NCBI GenBank assembly: GCA_050744245.1
Contig: JBOGGX010000197.1
Coordinates: 1-16,477 of the forward strand
Direction: 5' to 3'
Source: JBOGGX01 sp050744245
Lineage (GTDB): Bacteria; Actinomycetota; Acidimicrobiia; Acidimicrobiales; JBOGGX01
DNA: 16,477 nt
Shown here: positions 1 through 6,218 of the stretch, in pieces
Position numbering within the stretch: the stretch's first letter is position 1
Layout of the letters: every line of letters begins with the position of its first letter
Made by a program: the position numbers and the translations under genes
Notes under the pieces: generated by a model
Told to the model about the DNA's origin: nothing
Database searches by the model: none
The model's input: the letters and a program-made list of their open reading frames with translations, nothing else

Positions 1-22
1 CCACCGCACATTCGGTCTCGGG

Positions 23-592
23 CTACGTCGAGCAGGGCGCCACGGTGTCGGTGAACCGGGAACCGGGGACGAGACCCAGGTCCACGAGTCCGCCCTGCGG
101 CACCTCCACGGCCCGCAGGTACGGGCCGTCGGGTGGGTAGCTGGGGCAGTTGCTCGCCGCGGCCGCCTCGCCCAGGCAGGGCTCCATGTCGGCCGTCGAC
201 ACCAGCCCGCCGTCGGCGCCGATGTAGGCCACGGTGAGCGGCATCGGCGTGTCCTTCATCCAGAAGCCGACCTCGACCTCGGACTCGAAGCGGAACAGCA
301 TCCCGTCATAGCCACCGAGCTGCGGATCGGTGACGTCCATCAGCCCCCGCTGGCGCTGCTCCTGCGTCTCGGCCAGCAGTAGGCAGTAGTCGCGGGTGGC
401 CCCGTCGGCACCCGGCGCCTCGACCGTGACCGCGACCTCGCCGAACCCGGCCAGGGGCTCCCGGTCGGCGGACGCGACGGCGTCGTCACCCCCGTCGTCA
501 CGGAAGAACAGCAGCGCCACGCCGAGCACGACGGCCAGGCCGCCGACGGCGACCATGACTGCGAGGAGCAGCCCGGTCCGGCGCGGGATCAC
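23..592 (-). CDS. DUF192 family membrane-anchored extracytoplasmic protein
   Basis: A 189-residue protein. Residues 7-30 form one hydrophobic segment after a short basic start (IPRR), so it is a signal anchor or uncleaved signal; the rest should lie outside the cytoplasm. The DUF192 domain covers about residues 52-180, with the family landmarks RGLM (82-85) and FWMKDTPMPLTVAYI (110-124). Four cysteines (70, 139, 149, 187) could form disulfides. DUF192 has no firmly assigned reaction. The GTG start (592-590) overlaps the panB stop in a GTGA, so translation is probably coupled to panB; no separate ribosome site is evident. A role in pantothenate synthesis does not follow from the family. Family call sure, function unknown. 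Confidence 0.88.
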   Translation of the reverse strand: MIPRRTGLLLAVMVAVGGLAVVLGVALLFFRDDGGDDAVASADREPLAGFGEVAVTVEAPGADGATRDYCLLLAETQEQRQRGLMDVTDPQLGGYDGMLFRFESEVEVGFWMKDTPMPLTVAYIGADGGLVSTADMEPCLGEAAAASNCPSYPPDGPYLRAVEVPQGGLVDLGLVPGSRFTDTVAPCST

Positions 593-1452
593 CCGATCTT
601 GCTAGCACCTCCGTAGAGGGCGAGGGCCTCGGCCGCCGCCTCGGACAGGTGGTAGCTCTCGGCGTCGGCGGGGAACGCTCCCTGCCTGACGTCGGCCGCG
701 AAGGCGGACAGGGCGGCCACGGCGTCGGGCTTGAGCGAGGCGTAGCGGCGTACGAACTTGGGGGCCAGCCGGTCCTCGATGCCGAGCACGTCGTGGAACA
801 CGAGCACCTGCCCGTCGCAGTGAGGCCCGGCGCCGATGCCGATGGTCGGGATGTCGATCGCGTCGGTGACCATGGCGGCGACCTCTTCGGGGATGCCCTC
901 GAGGACGATCGAGAAGCAGCCGGCGGCCTCGAGCTCCTTCGCCTCCTGCACGAGCGCCAGCGCCGCCTCGACCTGCCTGGCCTGCACCTTGAACCCGCCC
1001 ATGGCGTGCACCGACTGCGGGGTGAGACCGAGATGGCCCATCACGGGGATCTCGGCGGCCACGATGGCCTCGATCATCGGCCGCCGCTTGTGGCCACCCT
1101 CGAGCTTGACCGACGAGGCCCCGGCATGGATCAGCCGGGCCGCGTTGCGCACGGTGTCCGCGACGCTGACGTGGTAGCTCAGCCACGGCATGTCGGCCAC
1201 GATCAGGCACGACGGCCGGCCCCGAGCCACGGCGGCGGTGTGGTGGGCAATGTCGTCGATGCTCACCTGCAGCGTGTCGTCGTACCCGAGCACGACCATG
1301 GCCAGCGAGTCGCCGACCAGGATGATGTCGGCCCCGGCCTCGGCGACGATGCGCGCCCCGGGCGCGTCGTAGGCGGTGACCATGACGAGCGGCTCGCTCC
1401 CGTGGCTGACCTTGCGGCTGCGCACCGCGGGAACGGTGACCTTGGCGTCCAT
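589..1452 (-). CDS. panB: 3-methyl-2-oxobutanoate hydroxymethyltransferase (PanB)
   Basis: A 287-residue cytoplasmic enzyme that transfers a hydroxymethyl group from 5,10-methylenetetrahydrofolate to 2-oxoisovalerate, giving ketopantoate, the first committed step of pantothenate and CoA synthesis. It is a full-length TIM-barrel protein. Family landmarks are TAYDAP (26-31), VGDS with metal ligand D48, VADMP with D87, KLEGG with E118, the GHLGLTPQS loop (139-147) and VLEGIP with catalytic E185. The ATG start is fixed by a consensus Shine-Dalgarno AAGGAGGT (1458-1465, minus) five nt upstream, the only strong ribosome site in the window. A longer open frame upstream is antisense to the PBP gene and was excluded. 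panC and panD are not in view. It is first in a two-gene unit with the DUF192 gene. Confidence 0.97.
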   Translation of the reverse strand: MDAKVTVPAVRSRKVSHGSEPLVMVTAYDAPGARIVAEAGADIILVGDSLAMVVLGYDDTLQVSIDDIAHHTAAVARGRPSCLIVADMPWLSYHVSVADTVRNAARLIHAGASSVKLEGGHKRRPMIEAIVAAEIPVMGHLGLTPQSVHAMGGFKVQARQVEAALALVQEAKELEAAGCFSIVLEGIPEEVAAMVTDAIDIPTIGIGAGPHCDGQVLVFHDVLGIEDRLAPKFVRRYASLKPDAVAALSAFAADVRQGAFPADAESYHLSEAAAEALALYGGASKIG

Positions 1453-1457
1453 CGCGG

Positions 1458-1465
1458 ACCTCCTT
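1458..1465 (-). promoter_or_regulatory. Strong Shine-Dalgarno of panB
   Basis: AAGGAGGT read on the minus strand, five nt before the panB ATG. It decides the panB start and stands out because most other genes here lack any recognisable ribosome site. Confidence 0.85.
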
Positions 1466-1502
1466 CCCGTCCAGCGCCCCACGGCTGCCGGCGGTGCGAC
1501 GG

Positions 1503-1508
1503 AGTGTA
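1503..1508 (-). promoter_or_regulatory. Probable -10 element of panB
   Basis: TACACT on the minus strand fits the TANNNT pattern of actinobacterial SigA-type promoters. A start about 6-7 nt downstream would give a leader of roughly 40-45 nt that includes the strong Shine-Dalgarno. No convincing -35 is visible. The same hexamer precedes the padR start at 4492-4497. Confidence 0.4.
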
Positions 1509-1532
1509 CCCGCGCCCGCGGCGGCGCCCGGG

Positions 1533-1544
1533 CTCCGGCCGGAG
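1533..1544 (-). terminator. Short GC palindrome just after the PBP stop
   Basis: CTCCGGCCGGAG is a perfect 12-bp palindrome three bases beyond the PBP stop codon. As RNA it can form only a 4-bp stem with a GGCC tetraloop, and no U tract follows. A further GC-rich weak inverted repeat lies beyond it. It is a candidate termination or pausing element at best. Confidence 0.22.
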
Positions 1545-1547
1545 GCG

Positions 1548-3740
1548 TCAGCCGGGGGCGCAGGGTTGGGTCGGGTCGGTCGTGGTCGGCGGCGCGCCGC
1601 ACGGCGGCAGCGGCGGCGTGGGCGTCGGCTGGGTGGGCGTCGGGGGGGCCGGTGGCAGCGTCGTCGTCGTGTTGATGCCCTCGTTGAGGACGACGCCGGG
1701 GTAGGAGTGGACGGGGGTGAAGCTCCCGACGTCGGTGCCCTCGATCCAGATCTGCATGAACTTGCGCCAGATCATGGCCGGGAAGGAGCCGCCGGTGACC
1801 TGGCGGCCGTGGACGTTGTCCATGAACCGCGGGGTCAGGGTGCCGTCGGCGTTCTGGATCGGGTCGTACCCCATCCAGACCGAGGCGGTCCAGCCGTTGG
1901 GGACGTAGCCGACGAACCAGGCGTCGTTGTAGTTGCCGGTGGTTCCGGTCTTGCCGGCGGCGGGCACCGACAGGGTGGCGTTGACGCCGGTCCCGTTGCC
2001 GACCACCCGGCGCAGGGCCGAGGTGACCAGGTTGGCGTGGCCGGGATCCATCGCCTGCCTGGTCTCGACGGGGAAGGCGTCGACCCGGCCGTCGGGCCAG
2101 ACCACCTTGGTGATGACCTGGGGCTGGATGTAGACCCCGCCGCGGGCGATGCTCGAGTAGGCGACGGCCATCTCGAACGGCGACACGTCGCCCGAGCCGA
2201 GCACGAGCGACGGCACGGCCGGGATCTCGCTGGTTATCCCGAGCTGGCGGGCGATGTTGACGACGTTGTCGGGGCCCACCGCCAGCATGAGCTGGGCGAA
2301 GAGCGTGTTCGACGAGACCCGGGTGCCGTCGACGACCCTCAGGATGCCCTGTTCGGCGTCCTCGTAGTTGTTGACCACCCAGTCGTTGCCTGCGTCGGCG
2401 CCGGGCAGGATGAGCTCCGCCGGCGCGTTGAACAGCGAGTTGAACGAGATCCCCTGCTGGGCGGCGGCGGCCAGCACGAATGCCTTCATCGAGGAACCCG
2501 CCCCCCGACCGCTGCCGCCCCCCAGGGGGCCGAGGGCCAGGTTGACCCGGTTCACGTTGTAGTCGCGGCCGCCGATCATGGCCCGGACCAGGCCCTGGTT
2601 GTCGACCGCGACCAGCGCGGCCAGCGGATCGTCCGGTTGGTCGAGGGTGGAGGCCACCGCCTGCCAGGCCGCCCGCTGGGCCCGGGGGTCGAGGCTGGTG
2701 TAGATCTGCAGCCCGCCGGCAAAGATCTGCGCGTCGGTGTAGCCGAGCGCCTTGAGCTGCTGGAGGACGTAGTCGACGTAGTACTCCGTGCCGTACTGCC
2801 GCAGGCGCACCGAGCCGAACTGGTTGTTCTCCCGCCTGGGCAGGATGGTGCCGTCGGTGCCGTCGTCGAGCGCGGCGACGGTCCACGGCACCTCGTTGGC
2901 CGCGGTGTACTCGGCCTCGGAGATGTAGTCCTCCTCGACCATGGCCCGCAGCACGGTCTCGCGGCGCCGGGTGGCCTCTTCCGGATCGCGGACGGCGTCA
3001 CCCGCCTCGGGTGAGCGCAACAGGCTGGCCAGGTAGGCGGCCTCGGCCAGATCGACCTGGGTGATGGCGTGGCCGAAGTAGACCCGCGCCGCGGCGCCGA
3101 TGCCGTACGCCCCCCGGCCCATGTACGCGGTGTTGAGGTAGCGCTCGAGGATCTCCTCCTTCGAGAGCTCCTGTTCGACCTTGATGGCGAGCACCGCCTC
3201 CTTGAGCTTGCGGGTCACGGTCCGCTCGGTCGTGAGGTAGGTGGTGCGGACGTACTGCTGGGTGATGGTCGAGGCACCCTGTTCGAAGCCTCCGGCCCTG
3301 AGGTCCTGCCACAGGGCCCGGGCGATGCCGATGGGATCGACGCCGCCGTGCCGGAAGAAGTCGCGGTCCTCGGCCGCGATCACCGCGTCGATCTGGATCT
3401 GGGGGACGTCGGCCAGGTCGATCTCGATCCGGTCGACCGAGGCGTGGAAGCGGGCCAGCGCGTTGTCGGCGTTGCAGCCCTCGGGGACGTCGGCCGCGCA
3501 GACCACCGATGACGTGTCGGGGGGCTCGGTCGACGGCAGCTCGATGCGGGTGGCGGCGTAGGCGACGCCCGACGTGGCCGCCAGGGCCAGCAATCCGACG
3601 ACGTAGACGCCGCGCCGCCAGCGCCACAAGATGCTGCGGCGTTTCGCTTCGGGTGCGCGCCCCTTGCGTCGAGCCGACCGGGTCTGGCCGGACCGGCGGG
3701 ACCGGGCGCGCCCCGCGGGCTGGCGGGGGGAAGGAGCCAT
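1548..3740 (-). CDS. ponA: Class A penicillin-binding protein (transglycosylase/transpeptidase)
   Basis: A 730-residue bifunctional peptidoglycan synthase that polymerises lipid II and cross-links stem peptides outside the membrane. It has a basic cytoplasmic tail (1-43) and one membrane segment (about 44-63). The GT51 domain (about 95-270) shows EDRDFFRHGGVD with catalytic E124, GASTITQQ (155-162) and KEEILERYLN (194-203). The transpeptidase domain (about 370-665) shows SSMK with nucleophile S416, SSN (476-478) and KTGT (597-600). All catalytic motifs are intact. A Pro/Thr-rich tail (about 691-730) follows, with cysteines 714 and 727. I chose the ATG at 3740; the open frame runs on upstream through DUF5318 in another frame but is a shadow. 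It sits 47 nt downstream of DUF5318, the Rv0049-ponA1 order of M. tuberculosis. A weak -10-like hexamer lies 13 nt before the start. Confidence 0.96.
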   Translation of the reverse strand: MAPSPRQPAGRARSRRSGQTRSARRKGRAPEAKRRSILWRWRRGVYVVGLLALAATSGVAYAATRIELPSTEPPDTSSVVCAADVPEGCNADNALARFHASVDRIEIDLADVPQIQIDAVIAAEDRDFFRHGGVDPIGIARALWQDLRAGGFEQGASTITQQYVRTTYLTTERTVTRKLKEAVLAIKVEQELSKEEILERYLNTAYMGRGAYGIGAAARVYFGHAITQVDLAEAAYLASLLRSPEAGDAVRDPEEATRRRETVLRAMVEEDYISEAEYTAANEVPWTVAALDDGTDGTILPRRENNQFGSVRLRQYGTEYYVDYVLQQLKALGYTDAQIFAGGLQIYTSLDPRAQRAAWQAVASTLDQPDDPLAALVAVDNQGLVRAMIGGRDYNVNRVNLALGPLGGGSGRGAGSSMKAFVLAAAAQQGISFNSLFNAPAELILPGADAGNDWVVNNYEDAEQGILRVVDGTRVSSNTLFAQLMLAVGPDNVVNIARQLGITSEIPAVPSLVLGSGDVSPFEMAVAYSSIARGGVYIQPQVITKVVWPDGRVDAFPVETRQAMDPGHANLVTSALRRVVGNGTGVNATLSVPAAGKTGTTGNYNDAWFVGYVPNGWTASVWMGYDPIQNADGTLTPRFMDNVHGRQVTGGSFPAMIWRKFMQIWIEGTDVGSFTPVHSYPGVVLNEGINTTTTLPPAPPTPTQPTPTPPLPPCGAPPTTTDPTQPCAPG

Positions 3741-3753
3741 GCGGGAGCGGGCG

Positions 3754-3759
3754 AGCCTA
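3754..3759 (-). promoter_or_regulatory. Possible -10 element for the PBP gene
   Basis: TAGGCT on the minus strand, 13 nt before the PBP ATG, would give a very short leader and let the PBP be made independently of DUF5318. No -35 or Shine-Dalgarno is clear, so co-transcription with DUF5318 remains equally likely. Confidence 0.3.
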
Positions 3760-3787
3760 CCAGGGACGCGGCCGGACGGGTCCCGGG

Positions 3788-4210
3788 CTACGAGTTGCCG
3801 TTGCCCTGCCGGGGCGTGGCGCCACCGAGCGGAAAGACCCTGGCCAGGTGGTTCCACGCGCAGTCGGGGCAGACCTCGACGACGTAGCAGGCCAGGTCGG
3901 AGGGGCGTCGGTTGAGCTCGGCCATCTCGTTGACCGTGGTGACGCACCGACCCGAACGGGGCAACCCGGGGCCGAACACATAGGAGACCAGCACGACCTG
4001 GGCCGCCTCGCAGATCGGGCAGTCGATGGCCGTGGTCTGCCCGCAGGCCTTGGCCGCCCGCAACAGCTCGGGATGGGCGTCGCACACCTCGTGGCGGGTC
4101 AGCCGGCGGCGGCGGTACTCGCGGACGACGGCCATCCGGGCCAGCCGGTAGTCGATGGTGCCGGCCGCGCTGGAGGGGACTCCCCGGATGGCGTCCAGCG
4201 TGAACGTCAC
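3788..4210 (-). CDS. DUF5318 family protein, zinc-ribbon-like
   Basis: A 140-residue soluble protein of a family found mainly in actinobacteria; its biochemical function is unknown. It shows the family pattern DYRLARMAVVREYRRRRLTR (20-39) and EVCDAHPELLRAA (41-53), then two CxxC pairs, CPIC (64-67) and CPDC (114-117), which could hold one zinc ion. It has no signal or membrane segment. I chose the GTG at 4210 because TACCCT lies seven nt upstream, fitting a leaderless transcript, and because homologues begin near here. The frame stays open upstream to a TTG at 4450, but that part is the palindromic repeat array and was excluded. It lies directly upstream of the class A PBP gene, as in mycobacteria (Rv0049-ponA1), which suggests but does not prove a role linked to cell-wall synthesis. 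Confidence 0.85.
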   Translation of the reverse strand: MTFTLDAIRGVPSSAAGTIDYRLARMAVVREYRRRRLTRHEVCDAHPELLRAAKACGQTTAIDCPICEAAQVVLVSYVFGPGLPRSGRCVTTVNEMAELNRRPSDLACYVVEVCPDCAWNHLARVFPLGGATPRQGNGNS

Positions 4211-4217
4211 GGCCAGC

Positions 4218-4223
4218 AGGGTA
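4218..4223 (-). promoter_or_regulatory. Leaderless-type -10 element for DUF5318 (-ponA)
   Basis: TACCCT on the minus strand ends seven nt before the GTG at 4210, the spacing expected if transcription starts at the start codon. A weak -35 candidate (TTCACG, 4240-4245 minus) is 16 nt further up and lies directly beside the first arm of the palindromic repeats. Confidence 0.45.
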
Positions 4224-4245
4224 GCCCGACGCCGGTCGGCGTGAA

Positions 4246-4288
4246 CTCGACGCAGCCGCGGTCGCATTCCGACCGCCCATGCGTCGGG
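4246..4288. repeat. Palindromic unit A of a three-unit array (diverged)
   Basis: A 43-nt unit with arms CTCGACGCA (4246-4254) and TGCGTCGGG (4280-4288), one base short of a perfect 9-bp inverted repeat. The 25-nt interior differs from that of the other two units, yet the length is the same. An alternative stem, 4265-4273 with 4283-4292, overlaps the right arm and would exclude the arm-to-arm hairpin. Confidence 0.7.
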
Positions 4289-4318
4289 AATGACCCGCGC
4301 CGCCCGGCCGACCCCAAA

Positions 4319-4361
4319 CTCGACGCACCCGGAACCGCCCACCGGCGCCAGCTGCGTCGAG
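4319..4361. repeat. Palindromic unit B of the array
   Basis: A 43-nt unit with perfect 9-bp inverted arms CTCGACGCA (4319-4327) and TGCGTCGAG (4353-4361) around a 25-nt GC-rich interior. It starts 73 nt after unit A. It is identical to unit C at 42 of 43 positions; the single difference is C4342 against G4414. The 30-nt gap before it and the 29-nt gap after it share CCCGGCCGA, so the repeat probably extends beyond the palindrome. Confidence 0.85.
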
Positions 4362-4390
4362 AATCCGCCATCCCGGCCGAGCCCCGCAGA

Positions 4391-4433
4391 CTCGACGCAC
4401 CCGGAACCGCCCAGCGGCGCCAGCTGCGTCGAG
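4391..4433. repeat. Palindromic unit C of the array
   Basis: A 43-nt unit starting 72 nt after unit B, with perfect arms CTCGACGCA (4391-4399) and TGCGTCGAG (4425-4433) and an interior differing from unit B by one base. With units A and B it gives six alternating 9-bp half-sites at 4246, 4280, 4319, 4353, 4391 and 4425. The array lies upstream of both flanking promoters, so it is more likely to act as DNA, or to be a dispersed repeat, than as an mRNA leader. Confidence 0.85.
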
Positions 4434-4467
4434 AACGAGCCACCACCCAACCTGTCGCGCTCCGATG

Positions 4468-4480
4468 TATCGATTCGATA
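4468..4480. promoter_or_regulatory. Palindromic putative operator of padR-ino1
   Basis: TATCGA-T-TCGATA is a perfect inverted repeat with 6-bp arms and a 1-nt centre. It covers the expected -35 position (about 4469-4474) for the -10 at 4492. It is AT-rich against a GC-rich background. PadR proteins usually repress their own genes from a palindrome in the promoter, so this is the natural operator candidate for the downstream PadR; that link is inference. Confidence 0.5.
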
Positions 4481-4491
4481 GTTCGATCCGC

Positions 4492-4497
4492 TACACT
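4492..4497 (+). promoter_or_regulatory. -10 element of padR-ino1
   Basis: TACACT fits TANNNT and ends nine nt before the GTG at 4507, giving a leaderless or nearly leaderless transcript. No Shine-Dalgarno precedes the start. The palindrome at 4468-4480 overlaps the -35 position. Confidence 0.45.
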
Positions 4498-4506
4498 GCC
4501 CGCCCA

Positions 4507-5154
4507 GTGATCGACCTCGCCGTCCTCGGCCTCCTCAGCGAGCAGGAGCTGCACGGCTACGAGCTGCGCAAGCGGGTGGCCGCCGTCCTCGGACCGGGCC
4601 GCGGCGGGCTGTCGTTCGGCTCGCTCTACCCGGCGCTCAGCCGCATGGAGCGGGCCGGTCTGGTCAAGACGGTCGAGCCCGAGCGCGAGCCCAGGACCCG
4701 CACCGCGGGCTGGTCGAGCGGATCCCTCAGCGGGGAGCTGGCCGCCTTCCGTTCCCGACATCCCAGGACCGGCCGCAGTCAGGGGAGCCGCAGCAGGAAG
4801 GTCTACGGCCTCACCGAGGCGGGCCGGGCCCACCTGGTCGGCCTGCTCACCGATCCGGCGCCGGTCGACGAACGCACCTTCGCGCTGCAGGTCGCGTTCT
4901 GCCGCCTCCTCCCGCAGCCCGATCGCCTCGAGCTCTTCCAGCGCCGGCGGGCCGAGCTGGCCGCCCGCCTCCGCGAGCTGACCGGTGGCCGGGGCGGCGC
5001 CGACGACACCCACACCCTCAGCCACCGTTACCTGCGCTTCCTGCGCGAACACGACATCGAAACCATCAACTGCGACCTGGCCTGGCTCGATCGGCTCATC
5101 GCCGACGAGGCGACCCAGGCCCAGGTCGATCGAGAGGAGCAACCCGCCCGATGA
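4507..5154 (+). CDS. PadR family transcriptional regulator
   Basis: A 215-residue regulator. The N-terminal PadR winged helix shows LAVLGLLSEQELHGYELRKR (4-23) and FGSLYPALSRMERAGLV (37-53, recognition helix), with the wing resuming at RKVYGLTEAG (97-106). The C-terminal half, rich in charged helices (about 122-210), is the likely dimerisation domain. About 40 basic, Ser/Gly-rich residues (57-96) are inserted in the wing, longer than usual. I chose the GTG at 4507; the frame opens at an ATG at 4465, but that would start upstream of the -10 and operator, and the family begins at ..DLAVLGLL. Its stop overlaps the ino1 start in an ATGA, so both are made together. In M. tuberculosis a PadR-like gene (Rv0047c) also sits beside ino1. 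The ligand is unknown. Confidence 0.9.
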   Translation: MIDLAVLGLLSEQELHGYELRKRVAAVLGPGRGGLSFGSLYPALSRMERAGLVKTVEPEREPRTRTAGWSSGSLSGELAAFRSRHPRTGRSQGSRSRKVYGLTEAGRAHLVGLLTDPAPVDERTFALQVAFCRLLPQPDRLELFQRRRAELAARLRELTGGRGGADDTHTLSHRYLRFLREHDIETINCDLAWLDRLIADEATQAQVDREEQPAR

Positions 5155-6218
5155 GCACGATCCGACTCGCCATCGCCGGTGTCGGCAACTGCGCCAACTC
5201 CCTGGTCCAGGGACTGCAGTACTACCGCGACGCCCCGCCGACCGACGAGGTCCCCGGCCTCATGCACGTCGAGCTGGCGGGCTACCACGTCCGCGACATC
5301 GAGGTGGTCGCCGCCTTCGACGTCGACGCCACCAAGGTGGGCACCGACGTGGGCAAGGCCATCTGGGCCGGGCCCAACAACACGATCAAGTTCGCCGACG
5401 TCCCCGAGCTCGGCATCAAGGTCCAGCGCGGGCCCACCCTCGACGGCCTGGGCCGCTACTACCGCGAGGAGGTCGAGGAGTCGCCCGCGGCGCCGGTCGA
5501 CGTGGCCGAGGCGCTGCGGTCCTCGGGCGCCGACGTGCTGGTGTCCTACCTTCCGGTCGGCTCGGAGGAGGCCCAGCGCCACTACGCCCGGGCCTGCCTC
5601 GACGCCGGGGTCGCCTTCGTCAACGCCATCCCCGTGTTCATCGCGTCCGACCCGGAATGGGCCGCTCGCTTCGAGGCGGCCGGCGTACCCATCATCGGCG
5701 ACGACATCAAGAGCCAGGTCGGCGCCACCATCGTCCACCGCGTCCTCACCCGTTTGTTCGAGGATCGGGGCGTCGCCGTCGATCGCACCTACCAGCTCAA
5801 CTTCGGCGGCAACATGGACTTCATGAACATGCTCGAACGTGAGCGGCTCATGTCCAAGAAGATCTCGAAGACCCAGTCGGTCACCAGCCAGGTCGACCAC
5901 GGGATCGAGGCCCGCAACGTCCACATTGGACCGTCAGACCACGTCCCCTGGCTCGACGACCGCAAGTGGGCCTACATCCGCCTCGAGGGCCGCAACTTCG
6001 GTGACGTGCCGCTCAACGTCGAGCTCAAGCTCGAGGTGTGGGACTCACCCAACTCGGCCGGCGTGATCATCGACGCGGTCCGGTGCGCCAAGGTCGCGCT
6101 CGACCGGGGCATCGGCGGACCTCTCGTCGGCCCGTCCTCCTACTTCATGAAGAGCCCGCCCCGACAGTTCACCGACGACGAGGCCCGTGAGCTGGTCGAG
6201 GAGTTCATCACCGGCTGA
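5151..6218 (+). CDS. ino1: Inositol-3-phosphate synthase (Ino1)
   Basis: A 355-residue cytoplasmic NAD-dependent enzyme converting D-glucose 6-phosphate to 1D-myo-inositol 3-phosphate. In actinobacteria this feeds phosphatidylinositol-based lipids and mycothiol. The N-terminal Rossmann motif IAGVGNCANSLVQGL (8-22) binds NAD. The core shows the conserved stretches INFGGN-like LNFGGNMDFMNML (219-231) and SKKISKTQSVTSQ (238-250), with GPSDHVPWLDDRKWAYIRLE (264-283) nearer the C terminus. Length and motifs match the short actinobacterial and archaeal class. The ATG overlaps the padR stop (ATGA); a ribosome-site candidate GAGAGGAG (5132-5139) lies in the end of padR. Its stop lies inside the end of the convergent gene. 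Regulation by the coupled PadR is likely but inferred. Confidence 0.96.
   Translation: MSTIRLAIAGVGNCANSLVQGLQYYRDAPPTDEVPGLMHVELAGYHVRDIEVVAAFDVDATKVGTDVGKAIWAGPNNTIKFADVPELGIKVQRGPTLDGLGRYYREEVEESPAAPVDVAEALRSSGADVLVSYLPVGSEEAQRHYARACLDAGVAFVNAIPVFIASDPEWAARFEAAGVPIIGDDIKSQVGATIVHRVLTRLFEDRGVAVDRTYQLNFGGNMDFMNMLERERLMSKKISKTQSVTSQVDHGIEARNVHIGPSDHVPWLDDRKWAYIRLEGRNFGDVPLNVELKLEVWDSPNSAGVIIDAVRCAKVALDRGIGGPLVGPSSYFMKSPPRQFTDDEARELVEEFITG

Noticed and set aside
649..1704. Plus-strand open frame antisense to panB
   Set aside because: Shadow frame; panB has full motifs and a consensus ribosome site.
1494..3014. Plus-strand open frame of about 500 codons antisense to the PBP
   Set aside because: Shadow of the PBP gene with biased composition and no family motif.
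3741..4400. N-terminal extension of the PBP up to 4400
   Set aside because: It overlaps DUF5318 in another frame and adds no domain; the ATG at 3740 starts the usual basic tail and membrane helix.
4246..4433. CRISPR-like array
   Set aside because: Only three units, with palindromic arms and two nearly identical interiors; the gaps between units are also partly alike. No cas genes are present.
4319..4433. Rho-independent terminators formed by units B and C
   Set aside because: Both flanking genes run away from this region, loops are 25 nt and no U tract follows.
4211..4450. N-terminal extension of DUF5318 from a TTG at 4450, giving a repeated peptide FSTQLAP(V/L)GGSGCVE
   Set aside because: The peptide repeat is just the palindromic DNA units translated. 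A -10 seven nt before the GTG at 4210 puts the transcript start after this region.
4465..4506. PadR start at the ATG at 4465
   Set aside because: It would put the -10 and the operator-like palindrome inside the coding region, and the added residues do not fit the family, which begins at LAVLGLL.
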